NCBI RefSeq assembly: GCF_003573695.1 | Contig: NC_039363.1 | Span: forward strand, 127,145,302-127,209,301 | Length of the DNA stretch: 64,000 nt | Direction: 5' to 3' | DNA from: Papaver somniferum | Taxonomy: Eukaryota > Streptophyta > Magnoliopsida > Ranunculales > Papaveraceae | The notes under the pieces: generated by a model | Told to the model about the DNA's origin: nothing | Databases searched by the model: none | The model's input: the letters and a program-made list of their open reading frames with translations, nothing else | Translations under genes and position numbers: made by a program | In this document: in pieces, positions 45,861 through 58,869 of the stretch | How positions within the stretch are numbered: the first letter of the stretch is position 1 | Layout: each line of letters opens with the position of its first letter

Positions 45861-48800
45861 TCAAACATGGCAGACCATTCTTACCTCAAGAGTAGTTGCA
45901 CTTGGGATGGAAAGTCCATTAGTAGCCCTTCTACTATTCCTACTCAAGAAATCATACCCATGATTAATAAGTAGCTTCTTGATCCAGTTTGAGCCTCGCT
46001 TGGCTCTTACATTTGAGTCCCCAAGAATGAACGACATCCCAGCTTCCCTTGCTTCCATCAGCTCAGACAGTTCTTCTTGTGTATCTCTATCCATAATTCT
46101 TGGACTTTCAGGCAACAAAAATGTCACTCTTTTTTTACGCTGGACCACTGAAGGTTGCAACTCTCTTTTTTTGATCGAAGATTGTAACTCTCTTATTTCC
46201 ACTGGACTTGGAACTCTGAGAGGCTCCTCCTCTTCATCCTCCCATATCCGAATCCCTTCAGTATGTGCTGAAGATATCCCGACCAATGTCATTCTGTTGT
46301 CATCATGATGCAGTACCCCTACTCCTACAGCCTGTTCTTCTCTCCCCGAATGAATAAACTCCGCTATACTACAAACAAGTTGCTTCTCAAATTCTATATT
46401 GTCCTTGTGGATGTCACGGTACCCATACCGCACAATGCATCTATAAATCCTGAATTCTTTTGCGCCAATTCGGCCAACGAGGAATCTTTCCTCGGGCAAA
46501 ACATAGGGGACATGGACAGATTTGATGCACAGGAAGACTAATGTCTGGTGGAAAGCTGGAACATTGGTCACAAAGTGAGAGAAAACTGCAGGTATTCCAG
46601 AGACCAGCTCAGTATGCACAAGGCCAATTCCCTTCACACGGACAAAATCTAGACTGGGCCCATGGCCGAGGAGCCAGTCTAGGGGAACCTTGTTGTGAAA
46701 ATCAGATTCATATTTCATAAGACTGCCATAATGCCATGTGTACATGATAACAAAGAAGACAGATGCGAGTGCTAATGAGACCCATGCACCATTCAAGAAC
46801 CTGACGAGGGAGGCCACAAAATAGAGCGCTTCAATGGTGCCGAAGAATAATATGAAGCAAATGGCGAAGAACACACTCTGGTACCAGCAGAGGACCATAA
46901 CTAGAGACATCAGGATGGTAGTAATGAGCATGACTGTTATAACTGCCAATCCTAACATTGCCAAATGAAAAGAAATGTGTCATCTCATTGGTGATATCAG
47001 TGAATGAAAAGTTCATAGCATGGATAAATTTGCTAAAAATGTGAAAGTGATTGCAGAGTTAATCCAAGGCCCTACCTGAAGCATTAACCATGGCTGCGGT
47101 GTCCCTAAAACCAATTGTAACTGCCAAGCACAACACCATCAAAGTCCAGTTGACCTCTGGGATGTAAACTTGACCACCTATCTTAGACGATGTATGGACT
47201 ATTTTCACCCTTGGGAAACAATTTAAGGCATGGCACTGTTTAATAATTGAAAAAGTTCCTGTGATGATGGCTTGGCTTCCAACAATTGCAGCAAGTACAG
47301 CTATGACAATAACTGGCCATCTTATGCTATCTGTAACATGTTACAAATAGTCCCTCTTGACTTAGCACAAGTGCACTTGGTATAATAATATATGTCTTCT
47401 AGGCAAAGAAGAAGAAGAAGAGAGGCGAACTGAATCCAATATACCTGGTACTGATACATAAAAACCAATTGGCTTGCCATGATGCTTAGATAAATAAGCA
47501 GCTTGCCCCATATATGCAAGAACCAAGGATGGATAAAGAAAAGAGGTAAAAGCAATCTGCAAAACAGTAGTATAGTATAGTCTATCAAAAAGAATAAAAT
47601 TACAGACCAATAGTAATTGTTTTGATTGGAACAAATTTAGGATTAGCTATAACTAGGCTTTTCAGCAGGCTCAATTTTATTTTATTTTAAAAGGGAAAAT
47701 AAAAAGGCTGGAAAGTATGTTCTGTAGTATACCTTAATGGATAGTCGTGAGAAGTGTCCAAGATCAGCAAACATGGCTTCAGAACCTATGACAACAGAGG
47801 ATAAAGCAAACATATTTTTATAGGCAAAGGACATGAAGTAGTTCTTGTCATTTAACTAAAAAATCACTTACCTCTAATACATAATAGTATTCCACCTAAT
47901 GACATCCATCGTCCCCTTTGCGACTTCTTTAAGAATATATACATATAGTGCGGAGATAAGGCCTTGTAAACTTGAGGATTCCAGTAGAAAATATTATAAA
48001 GACCAACACCACTGATGCATAAAAGCCATGTTATGACTACCGGTGTAAAAAGAAATCCTACTCGGTGGGTGCCATAATGTTGGAGAGCAAACAAACAGAC
48101 CAGTATGAAACATGCTAGAGGGTGTTCTATATCTGCAAAGCACAATACATAAAGAGTAATTGAAGCTAAGATATTCATCATTTTACAGATCTTTCACTGC
48201 TAACGCCTAATGGTTCTTCATGTGCATGAATTTCTATATGCAGCTATGGTGTTATGGCACTTTAAAAGTATCGAGGCACCAATAAAATAAAATGAAACTT
48301 AGCTGCTAGAATAGCAAGCAACAGTGTAACAAGAAAATGGGCAATATTAGAGAACTTACATCTATGATGGTGTTTCGAAATAGCAAGCTCGAGACCTGAT
48401 ATTGCAGAATAAACTGCACAATAAAGCTCAAAATTATTAGTTTAAATTAAAAGTGGAAACAAGAGCATCGCACCCAAAATAAAATTTACCTGAGACCGCA
48501 GGTGATAAAACTCCATCACAAATTGCCATGGAAGTTCCTACCAAAGCGAGAATAAGCAGCACAATCTGTAACACCTTATGCTTCTCTAATGTTGCTTTCA
48601 CCATTGCATTGAAAGAGGGCTGACAAGTAATGCTGTCTTTCTTGTATGTAGAAATTTTCTCATCAGCCACCTGAGAATTGGGTAAGAACCAACCAACTCT
48701 AGAATTCCTACACAGCTTAGAATACAAAGCAAAAATCCCGCCTTCGCCATTATCATCTGCTTTGAGTACTATGAACACATATTTGATAAGAGGAATAAGA

Positions 48801-49604
48801 GTGATTGTCCAGAAAACAAATGATAAAACCCCAAATATCTCCTCGTTTGTAGTTATCTTTTCATTGGCTTCCGCAAATACGCTCTTGTAAACATAAAGTG
48901 GTGAGGTACTTAAGTCTCCATAAACTACTCCTAAACTCTGATATGCCAAGGTCAGTACTGTCATCCATGAATCCTTCTGCACCACAACCAACAATAAAAA
49001 CAACAAAATCTAACTGTTAAATAAGATGGCTTAATCTATTTTATACAATCAAAAAGAATCCAAAACACCATACTTATTGATAATTACATAAGACAAACTA
49101 TCGACAACACTACCACAGCCAAAAGGAAGTGTTGATCACAAGCCAATCTACAGATCATAATCCTAATTTAGGAATAATACGGTTGTCACAGGTGAACATA
49201 ATCCCAGCCATTTTATTTTCTAATTCCTGGTGATCACCTCCTAGAACCATATGATCTTCTATGAGGTCATTTATATAGAAAGCCAGTGGTATTGATGTAA
49301 AAGTCCACCTTTCTGTAGGCCTTTAAGGCCATGAGGTTCAGAAATAGTTATCAAGGCATTGTTTTCTCGATCTTGAGAAACCAGAATTGAAGTCACGGCC
49401 CGTATACGTGCATTCAACACTAGTAGTACTAACAATCCCTTGATGATCTAAAAGCTCAAAATAGCTAAACACATGTGAACAAGTAACATCACAAATTCAT
49501 GTACCAAGAAAAACAGTCAGTACAGATGAAATATTGCTTGTAATAACAAATACCGATATTCTTACCTTGATAGTATTTCTATGAATCCCACCTTCCAAAT
49601 CCAT
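45861..49604 (-). CDS. KUP/HAK/KT potassium transporter (8 exons, 783 aa)
   Basis: Exons on the minus strand: 49604-49566, 48976-48490, 48413-48360, 48132-47872, 47785-47733, 47556-47445, 47330-47076 and 46951-45861. All introns are GT-AG and the phases join into one 2352-nt frame. The product imports K+ across a membrane (plasma membrane or tonoplast), coupled to H+ in this family. The N-terminus [19 protein letters not shown] leads into [20 protein letters not shown] (residues 24-43), the family signature. Then come [13 protein letters not shown], the hydrophobic core with [17 protein letters not shown] [13 protein letters not shown], and [10 protein letters not shown]. The cytosolic C-terminal domain has [16 protein letters not shown] and PEERFLVGR. 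The length is normal and nothing is missing. The sequence is nearest to the KUP6/KUP8 (cluster II) type. Its neighbours show no functional link. Confidence 0.95.
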
Positions 49605-50684
49605 GCTTAGATTATCTCAAACTCGCAAGGAAACTGTTTATACTATAAGCAATGATTATAAATTCATTAGTTTCTTGCAGCAAACTCGACGGATACTACA
49701 ATTCTTAAGCAGACCTAACCCAGTTCACGAAAGAAAGAGTTGAAATATGAAGGGTGGTGAAAATTTGCAGATACATCAAAAGAGCAAGTCATATCAAAAG
49801 ATATCATATCAGTTCTTTGGCAAATATTGGTAGTGTTATTTCCTTGTCAACTAAGCTCCTGTCTTCCAAAAATGAATAAGTTCCAAAGGGTGACATAAAA
49901 AGAAATGCCTGTGCTGTGCAAAACAGCATCTAATAATTTGAGTGGAGCATTTACACCATAGAGTTTTAGTCAACAATCAGTTATATATGGTTAGTAGTCA
50001 GCACGTTTGTCTTAGTTCTAATTTGTGTTTCTTGGGAATGAGATTACATCTTCTAAGTCTTGATACTTGAAAGATACATTTCTCAGGTTAAGAGATATTG
50101 TACCCGGTCAATTAATCTGTAATGACCTACTAATATTTTTTTATGAGAAATGTAATTAACAATTGGGGGAATTAGAGAAAATGCCGTGTGTTGAAGTTGA
50201 AAGGAGAAGACGAGTCATTTTCTTATCTGTGTTGATTATGAAGACTTTTGAAGTCACTGGTCATGATTCAGGAGAGGCATTTCTTAACCACCACTTGACA
50301 GTTCCTGGTGCTACACCTAAACAAAGATTTTGATCCTTGTGAAATTTAGGAAAAAGGTAATCATCTTAATATAGTATGGAATCTATGGATTTCATTCTTC
50401 CCTTCAGATATTATATGTTGTATGTGGATTCAGGAGCTGATCAATAAAGGCTGCTAAGGAATATACGGTCATAACAAGAACGATCGATTGAAGTTCAACT
50501 GCTACTCTGAATAAACTGAGCCATGTTCAAACTTGCGTTGCATTTGAAGCTGATCAATGAAGGCTGCTAAAGAAATTTTAGTCAGAACAGAACAATTAAT
50601 GCAAGTTCAACTGCTACCGCTGAATAAACTGAGCCATGTTCAAATAGCATAGTATTCGTATGTACCTTTTCAGACCTGCCACAC
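49605..50684. other. Intergenic region upstream of the transporter
   Basis: Includes the 5' UTR and promoter of the transporter (unmarked). Contains a tandem duplication at 50437-50644 and no coding sequence. Confidence 0.45.
50437..50644. repeat. Diverged tandem duplication, about 110-bp period, two copies
   Basis: Both copies start gctgatcaat and contain aaggctgctaa and tgaataaactgagccatgtt. Copies at 50437-50533 and 50548-50644. Confidence 0.8.
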
Positions 50685-51080
50685 TCTTCAAGGAAATTTA
50701 GACTGTACATAATGGAGTATCAAGGAATTCTAAACTCCATTACACATAGGTTGGAATATGAGTGCGACTAAGGTAAAGTGGAGCTTCAATGAAATATTTT
50801 AAAATGTAAAGAAAACAATACCTTGTGAACCTGCAACAAATGGATCAACATACCACCTAACATTTTCCAGTTTATCTCTGACACTCCACCACACACAATA
50901 CACCAAGATTCACTCTCTACGGTAATAGAACTAACCGAAAGTCTGAGCAGTGATGTCAAAAAAGGATATTGACCTTAAACATTTATCACTTTATATGGTA
51001 CCAACCCACAGCAGATCTCCCAATTGAAATGTTACAAAAATTGCAGATGCACTCCAAAATGCAGGATTCAATGACAATTA
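50685..51080. repeat. Segment 3' of RMT2-like gene, duplicated at 14050-14465
   Basis: Starts about 100 bp beyond the stop codon of the RMT2-like gene (on its 3' side). Collinear with 14050-14465 at moderate identity. No ORF shared. Confidence 0.75.
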
Positions 51081-51182
51081 ATACTGAAACAACATTTAGC
51101 TGAAAACAGTGCCTGGAGTAGTCAGTTAGGATTAACGGGCATGCCTTCATATTAATACCTGTTCTTGACCGAGGATCAAACA

Positions 51183-52813
51183 TCATTCTGTATCTTCTGC
51201 AGATTGGCAAACAGGGAGGTAGTACGTATCTAGTTGCCAATACTTGTGTTTCACACCCTCCCAGATTTCTTCTGCTAAGCAGTCCTTAACAGGCAATGGA
51301 ATGTACTGAGTAGAGTAGCCTAAACTCCCGAGTTCCAGAGCAACTAACTGACAGTAAACCACATGGAAGAATGCATTTCCTCCACAAAGACCGTTAAAGA
51401 ATGAGTAGATCCCAGTGGGCTTCAGTAATGTAGGTAGATGTTGATGGAACTCCCTCAAGTCTTCATAGTACTCACCATAAGTGTCGAAGAATATCCCTGC
51501 CATAATTAACAAAACAGCACAGCAAACCCTTAAGGATAAGAAAGAGAGAGAGATAGACAAGCTGAATTGGGATTAATGGGGTATCAGGCATCACAAAACA
51601 GTAGAGAAACACAATTCAGCGCAAAGATGTATTAAGTTTCAGTACATCATTATAATTTTCCATATCCAGGAAAACAAAAAAGTTTGGACTATCATGACTT
51701 GGATTCCCATGCATGCCTAATACTGGGAAAGCCATGTAAACCAGTGGAGAGTGGCTCTATATAAAATTGTATCTTACACCTACAATCATGATATGTTGTA
51801 AATGATGAAGTAGGATTCAGATCAAAGAATCAGCAATAAATGAGTACCATTTACTTCTTGAAAGCACATAATTCAAATCTTACCATCATAAGTCTCCAAC
51901 TGAGATAGAACATCTTGCCAACGCCCAAAAACTATCTTCACGTTTTCCTTCTCACCCCATCCTGTTTGAAGCATACGTTTATAAACCTCTGGATGAGCCT
52001 CAATAATAGTATGTTTAACAGGTCCATATTGTTGAATAGCCGTGTCAACAAGACCCATTCCAAACCCTACATTCAAAATGTGACCACCATTTGAGCAAAC
52101 AGCTTTTGCGTGAGCCTCCATCAATGGTTTCTCCCAAGCCATCATAACAGCCTTGCTTTCAGAGTCCATCAGCTTATCCTCACTAAAACTAACCCTCTCT
52201 TCCAAATAATCTCCCTTAGAATCACCATCTTTCTTTTCTACCCTAGCAATTGTTCCCAAGACCAATTCAGCTTGAATCCCTGAGCAAGAAATAAAGTCAA
52301 TGACACATGACTGCTGTTTCAGACGTTTTTTTTGTTTTGTTTTTCCTTTTAAGGGTTTACTGTTTAGGGTTTAAGAATTTCTGAAGGAATTATGCAAATT
52401 TATGCAGAATCAACACTAAACCAAAACTAAATGGATTTAAGTCGATAAATTTCTATTCAATGTGTTAATTTGATTACAACAGGTTACACGAAAATGCCCA
52501 TTTTTTTTCAACCCTGTGGAATGTTTAGTAAGGAGATACCTGCATTGAGAAGGTGGTCAAATGCTTCTTGATGACCAGCATCCATAGCGAAATCACCAGC
52601 AGAGACATTAGAAGGAGATAAAGCATTCCATGGGGCACCAGCTTCTAGTAGAATCTTTACAGCTTCAGCGTGTCCATTTTTAGCTGCGTGCATGAGTGGA
52701 TTTAAACCCGCTTCATCGAAGTAACAGACATCTGCACCACCAGTTATGAGTGATTTTAACTTTGCACAGTCGCCTGAACTCGCCGCCTCGCAAACTTGCT
52801 TCCCTTCCTCCAT
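51183..52813 (-). CDS. RMT2-type protein: ankyrin repeats plus SAM-dependent methyltransferase (3 exons, 327 aa)
   Basis: Exons 52813-52540, 52279-51884 and 51496-51183, with GT-AG introns, join into 984 nt. Residues 1-90 carry two ankyrin repeats (GLNPLMHAAKNGHAEAVKIL is the clearer one, near residues 36-55). Residues about 100-327 form a methyltransferase fold: motif I ILNVGFGMG (residues 159-167), IIEAHP (183-188), then IFFDTYGEYYEDLREFHQH and LPTLLKPTGIYSFFNG. This layout matches the arginine N-methyltransferase 2 / guanidinoacetate-methyltransferase-like family (yeast RMT2 methylates the delta nitrogen of Arg in ribosomal protein L12). The plant substrate is not known to me. ATG at 52813 is the first in frame and fits the family start. 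Intact. Confidence 0.93.
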
Positions 52814-54060
52814 TGTTCTTTAGCTTCCCCCTTTCAGTCACAGTTTCTTTGTTTCTTGCAAAAATGAAGCGATAGTTTACCTAATTTATGGGTTTGGGGC
52901 CTTGGGCGTATTCTAAACAAATTTGGGCTGACTAACCCAGTCCCGATAAAAGAAGACTAATGGCTGCATGAAAACCTGGTTTGCCGGCCTTTAAACCTAC
53001 TAACTGCAGCCAAAAATGATTATGCTAAATTGCTAATGGATGTTTCAGCTGAAAAGCCAAATGCTGATCTTATCTATAAATTTTTCATATTACATTTGTA
53101 CTTTTTATCCTAAAATAGGTGTATTTGCTTTGAATAACATCTACAGAATCCTCAACTACGCGAACCTTTCCACTATCGAAAAATTTTTCTGAACTATTCT
53201 TTAAATTCGAAGAAGTTTGTCGGTCGAAGATAACCCGAACCATCCTTCTATTCATTATTAAAACTGTGGAAAAATGAACCATATTGATAATCGAAACAAT
53301 ACTTCATTATGGTTTTGTAGCTGATCCGAAAAAAGGTAAGGAGAAACACCCTTTTTGGCGAATAGATAAAGGTAAAAGGAATAAATGGCACCAACATGAA
53401 ATCCCATGTGATTTTCCATCATCTTTTTAATTTTGTTTTGACTTGAGTGATTTTGTAAAATTTCTTTAGAATTTGGTTAATATCGGCCATGGATAGTTGC
53501 AGGTTGTTCGTCTATTTAGTGAACAACACTATCGAACATGAAACTCGTCTATTTAAAAAAAAATATTACAATGCTTAGTTCGGGAACTAAGGTTGACATT
53601 ATAACCGACTCCTTTAATTTGATTGGTCAATAAAGGTAAGACAAATATCAGGAATATTGTGCATCCCAACTCCCAAGCCGTTGATTCATTCAAAATCTTT
53701 GACAGAAATTGTCTTCATTGATTCAGGGCATTGGCCGCAACTGTTTTTCAGTCATGGTTTATTCTACAACAAACCAATATATCTGTGTACCGAAAAAGGG
53801 ATATGAGTTTTCTGTTATGTATTCTTTGTGCTTTCAGCTTGAAAGTACCAGAATCTGGAGAGACCAAATCGTTTTGATTCCCTAACTTCCCCACTCGCAC
53901 AGTAGTAACCAATTAACTGTCATTCCCTCAATTTGAATTGTTGTCTATTTATGTCAGTTATGACGTTAGCCATTACCTTTTAATAGTAAATTAAAAAAAA
54001 ACATTGGATTCCAGTTACAGAATGAAGGAGCATGTGATTACAACCAAAGTATTTGGTGCT
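52814..54060. other. Intergenic region upstream of the RMT2-like gene
   Basis: Carries the gene's 5' UTR and promoter near 52814-52900. The rest is AT-rich, with no recognised gene or repeat. Confidence 0.45.
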
Positions 54061-56140
54061 AAACTACAGATCCGATGGAAAAATTGTTTCAAATGTGGAA
54101 GAAATTGTTGTCATGGAATCAATTGCATAACATTCCGATTCACCCAATGATGTAGAACCTTCACGGCCTAATGTTGGTGGAACAGAAATATTTATCGAGG
54201 AATAACAGTCGGATAACTTTGATGACCAAGTTGATGATGAAGACATTGAGGAACCACATTCACTAGAAGAGGACGAAAAATTATCCAAAAAGAAGAAAAA
54301 TACGAAGAGAAACTTTGTTAACCAGTTGTTGCCACTTGAAGAGGTTGGTGATGGGATACCTAGGGATAATGACGAAGTCCTATTTGGATATGCAGACCGC
54401 ATCGCTGCCTAAATTTGGCGTCACTGGGTGATGGTGAAGCTATAATTTTGTATTGAAATATTACACGTATTGACCAATGTATTTTTATTGTGGAGGATCC
54501 TGAAAGTGACGCTAGAATTTTGAAGCTCCACGATCTCTATGAAACAATGTAAAGTTGGTAGTTGGACAAGGAATGTAAGGAGGTTCAAAAAATTGTGCTC
54601 AACTCGGGATTATAAAATGCAGTTAAAGCTGCCCATCACAAGGTCGATAGAATTGCCATCTCCGCATTCGTGGAGAGGTTTTATTTCGAGACTGACACAT
54701 TTCATCTCCCCATTGGCGAAATGGCAATAATTCCAAAAAACGTTGTCCATATTTTGGGTTTCCATGGTTGGAGATTTGGTAGATGCCAGGTATAACCCCA
54801 TAATTGATTGGAAACTCTTGAAAAGAGTTGGTTTTAAATTTCGTTAGATGGAATGACGCCGAAATGGAGATTAAGTTCAAGGTTGTTGCTAAATTTCCTA
54901 AAGAAAAACCCTAATGGAGAAACAAATAAGAATAACGAAAAGAGATTAAAATTCTTCAGACTAACAGAATTGAGGGATCGTTTTAAGGGAAGCTCGAAAA
55001 TACCAATTCCTCTATCCCCGAGCAAAATCAAGTGGACTTCTACGATATTATTAATGTTCGTACTAGGTACGACGATATTCCCGGATAGGAAGGGAACTTG
55101 TTGGACGCCAAATACCTTCAGTTGTTTAAAGATGTCAATGATGTTTCTCGGTATTCATGGGGAACTTCTTGCATTTGGGGAACTTCTTGCATTGCCTTTT
55201 TATTCAAGCTCGAGACTTGGTGCGCATAAGGTTTTCGTTTGGATAACTTAAAGTGGGAGGACAATACGGATGTGAAATTTGACCCATATGACGATCTGAG
55301 AGATGTTTATGAAAAAGAACCAATTTATTTGTACCATGACCCGTGTTTTATTGCGGTGGGTACACATTATACAACCCAACTAGAGTCATGCGCCAACTTG
55401 GTTACCACCATCAGAAAGCGTAAAGTATTTAAGTTTAAAGTTGACGTGAAAAAAAAGTAAAAAACAGAAATACATATGTAAGTGCCTGGTTCAATATAAA
55501 CCGGAAGTAGGGTCTAAGGAATGGATCGAGCGGGACCATATCCCTGGAAGTTACATCGATATGAAAGGGTTGGCAGAAGGTATCAGAGCATGCTGGATAC
55601 AAGAAATTATTTGAATCAATCGCATTTGCAAGTGTCTGGCCTAAATGAAACAATCATCCAAGGCAGTGAAATTCTGGACCCAGTCGAGTATAAGAGAACC
55701 GTGGTAACATTTTATGCACATTTGTATGGTTCATTTTTTTTCTATACATAAACCATCTCAACTATAACTCAAATTATTTTAGGATATAAATCGCTTGGTA
55801 ATACTTATCTTGTGACCGGACCAATATATACACACACACACAATCTGATTTATTTAGTTATTTTTCATAATCATGTAGTCAGAACGGATCAGTAATTTCT
55901 TGGATTGGTACAATGCTAGCGGATATGCCGGGGTAATCACCAACTTTGGATGCGAAGGTTTCGACTTTCTTTACTGTCATTTTATCCCAGAGCATGTTCC
56001 AAGGACTAGTTGTAAGAGGAATAGGATGAGAACAATGCCAGCCAAAGTATCTAAGCCGAAGCAAAACAAAACCAAATGCACTATTTATCGTGGAAAGCAA
56101 TATGATGGCGAAGGTCGTGTTGGGGTTGAAAACTGAATAC
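54061..56140 (+). pseudogene. Decayed plant-mobile-domain gene
   Basis: Plus-strand fragments in several frames: an acidic/basic leader (DDEDIEEPHSLEEDEKLSKK, 54230-54290); RFYFETDTFHLPIGEMAI and VHILGFHGW (54675-54775), which match the PMD block 'E-T-x-T-F-H-L-P-x-G-E-M-T-I-T-L-x-D-V-x-x-L-x-G-L'; then IFPDRKG (near 55080) and LQLFKDVNDVSRYSWGTSC (near 55120-55175), matching 'L-F-x-D-K-S-x' and 'D-L-x-x-V-x-x-Y-S-W-G'. A 17-bp duplication disturbs the frame right there (ggggaacttcttgcat twice). FDPYDDLRDVYEKEP follows at 55270-55320. Stops and shifts throughout. It could be a dead host gene or a dead transposon passenger. Confidence 0.6.
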
Positions 56141-56176
56141 AGTTTTTCTTCTACTATTGTTGGTGCTATGGATATA

Positions 56177-58269
56177 TGATAGGTTGGGAAACCTACAATG
56201 AAATTTACTGCAAGTGCACAGTGTCTAACTAGTAGAACAATGGAAAGTACAGGTCGTTCCCACGAGGAGTGTGAAATACTACTACAAATTAATATCAGAA
56301 GTAACTAATCGACAAGATGATGTTTTAACAATTTTTCAGGAATTTGGAACAAAATGATATAATATAAAATTCTAACAATAAACAAAGTTGGAATGGGTTT
56401 TTAGGATTTTCGGTTTCCACCAATCAATCATGCAAACTCTACTAATCGTTAAAAATATATTCCATGCATTTTCAAATACTGTTTCTCCGCTATAGTTTTC
56501 TTCGCTTCATGGGTAGTGATTCCAAAGCATTACCTATCAATCCTAAAGCATACCACGTCAAGGGATTTAACCAAAGCACGGAATATCAATTGAAAAGGAT
56601 AAATAATCAAGAAAATCACATGAGCAATTAAATGCCAAGCTATATGAAGAAAAACTATTAGTCAATCAAACCATTATTAAGCATATTAATGTAGAGTTTA
56701 CATAATAAAATTGGTTTCTACCTAAACCTAACACGGCTCTATCTAGACATGGCTTTCTCAAAAGCCATAAACATAATGGAATCAAAACTAGCTAAGCAAA
56801 AGAGAAAATGAAAATCTCTCAAACTAGCACGGCTCTGTGCCGCGCCTCCTTCTTTTTCTTCTCTTTTCTCTGTTCGTATATGTAGGTAAACTAGCCATAT
56901 TTACCAAGGCTCGGTCCAATAGCGTAACCAAAATTTAGGTCTTAAAGTCCGACCGCAGCTCCAATTCCTTATCTCTTTCGGCTAAGTTTCTTCTCCCTGA
57001 CCATCTACGTTTTGTCATAAGCTGCAGTCTCCGTCCTTTGCCATGCAAACGTCAGTCCATATACTCCTTCCAAAACTCCGTCCAACTACCGAGCGCAACT
57101 CCACCTTCTCACTGCATGCAACTCAATCCCCAAAATCCGATCATCTAAACACCACCTTCACCATGGCAGTAAATGTTTCTTTTTGCTGTCATCTCGATGG
57201 TGTCTCCAGCCACAAACTGACCCAAAACACCACTTTCCATTTTGTCCATCTTCACTCGATTCATACCAACAAAACCCATTACACTTCTGCCTTCGAAGAA
57301 CTTGTTCAACAGCTTTCATCGTCACTGCCTGCAAGCAGAAACCCACCAACTTCAATGACTTCAATTACACCTCATGTGAGTAGCAACAGCTTGGATTGAA
57401 CATTGCTGCTTCGTTGCTGCTATTAAGCCCGTCAACTACCATCGTTTTTCTGTGCAATCGAGACATTATAAAATACAGTGATCACCAACAACCAACACCA
57501 ATCAGTTGTGAGAGCGTTTCCAACTTCAGGCCATTATCTAGTCTCCACAATAAGCTGCTGCCGCTTTTCAAGTATTGCTGCTTAGTTTCCTGCCGGTTAG
57601 TGCTCAAACGAGGCCAACAGTTCATGATTCAAACCATCCATACCCAGGCTAATAAACTCGTCACGCAAATGCATCTCCACTGGCACTTCTTCACTGCCGA
57701 CTGCAACCACTTCCATCTACCAGTTCGAGCAAACACGATCCCTTGATCTATTGCCGTAAACACCACTGCCTCTCTACTCGCTTGTTCACTGCTTCACTGA
57801 ACCAAAAACTCCACCGAATATGAACCAGACAGACTACACCTTCTTCATCCATGCCTAAGCTGTTTCTGCAGCCATGCAAACACTCTCTTGTTTTGGTATA
57901 ATAAATGAAATGTGGTAAATAGGTTGACACGTCTCACTTTCCTTTGATGGGCTTCATCATGTGTTTGAATAAGCAAAGCAATTCCTTTTGTTTCGTTTTA
58001 TTCTCTAGCCTTCGGATGGCTCAAAAGTGGCTCATAAATAACAAGCCGTTCCAGCATTAGTTGAGCTCCCTATCTTTGGTGCCGCCAGCAGCAACACTGA
58101 TTGCATTGTGTCAGAAATGCCATTAAGCTGTAGCTTAGGCATTCATTTGCAGAATGATGGAATTAACTTGTATTTTCTACAAAAGCACTAAAATAATATT
58201 GTTAGCCAAAATATCGAGTCATAGCTAATATAAATATGGGTACAAAATGTAGCATTTACGTGCTTATCA
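56177..58269 (-). repeat. E6 3' LTR
   Basis: 2093 bp. The matching right copy is collinear except for two insertions. A 118-residue frame (57043-57399) recurs in the other LTR and is treated as chance. Confidence 0.9.
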
Positions 58270-58535
58270 ACGCTCCCACACTTATATTTTGCTAGTCCTC
58301 GAGCAAAATAAAGAATTGACCCGCTCCACAGCTGGTCATCAAAATTTTTTTTTTTTTAAAACCCGCTCAACAGCTGATCATATTTTGCAAAAAAATAAAT
58401 TAATAGACCCGCTCAACAGCTGATCATCAATTTTTATTTATTTATTTTTTTAAAAAAACTCCAAATGAAAATGCCACTCCCCCACACTTAGACATTACAT
58501 TGTCCTCAATGTAATTGAGTCATCCAACGTAAAAA
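58270..58535 (-). other. E6 polypurine tract and 3' untranslated region
   Basis: The minus strand has a short purine run (GTGTGGGAGCGTT) beside the LTR, and a second at about 58484-58492 (GTGTGGGGGAG). The rest is low-complexity (poly-T/A tracts) with repeated acccgctcaacagctgatca. Confidence 0.6.
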
Positions 58536-58639
58536 TCAAGATGGAAAATTCATAATATGCAATAGCAAACAAATGAAAGACAGAGTAAAGGGAACAAATC
58601 TGATGGGTTGACTCCCATGAAGCGAAAGGTATTTGTTTC

Positions 58640-58815
58640 CCTGCTTGCCAGCAACAAAGTTCTCAAACAAGGTGATGATACAGCAAAGCAAACTGGCAAT
58701 CATATATATAGAGTCTAAAAATTTGGGGATCAACCCAACTAATCCGGCCAATTGAAAAGATGATCCTGCAGCAAGAATGATTAGTACCCAGAAAGCTAAA
58801 ACTGGATTCAATCTT
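58640..58815 (-). pseudogene. E6 hydrophobic tail frame
   Basis: A minus-strand frame beginning near 58815 reads SSFSFLGTNHSCCRIIFSIG, then VDPQIFRLYIYD (58734-58699), and stops near 58660. The motif D-P-Q-I/L-F-R-L-x-I-Y-D matches the tails of E1 and E2. No ATG. It may be read by continuation from the upstream linker ORF after a frame change. Confidence 0.5.
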
Positions 58816-58869
58816 ATTCAAAACATAATTCGAACCTTGAATATGAAGTAAATTAGGTTCGCAAATAAT

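Noticed and set aside
53085..53282. 65-residue minus frame
   Set aside because: Short, AT-rich, no motif, no splice context.
57043..57399. 118-residue frame present in both E6 LTRs (also 61202-61558)
   Set aside because: Both LTRs were identical at insertion, so conservation proves nothing. No domain, and the minus-strand shadow is open as well.
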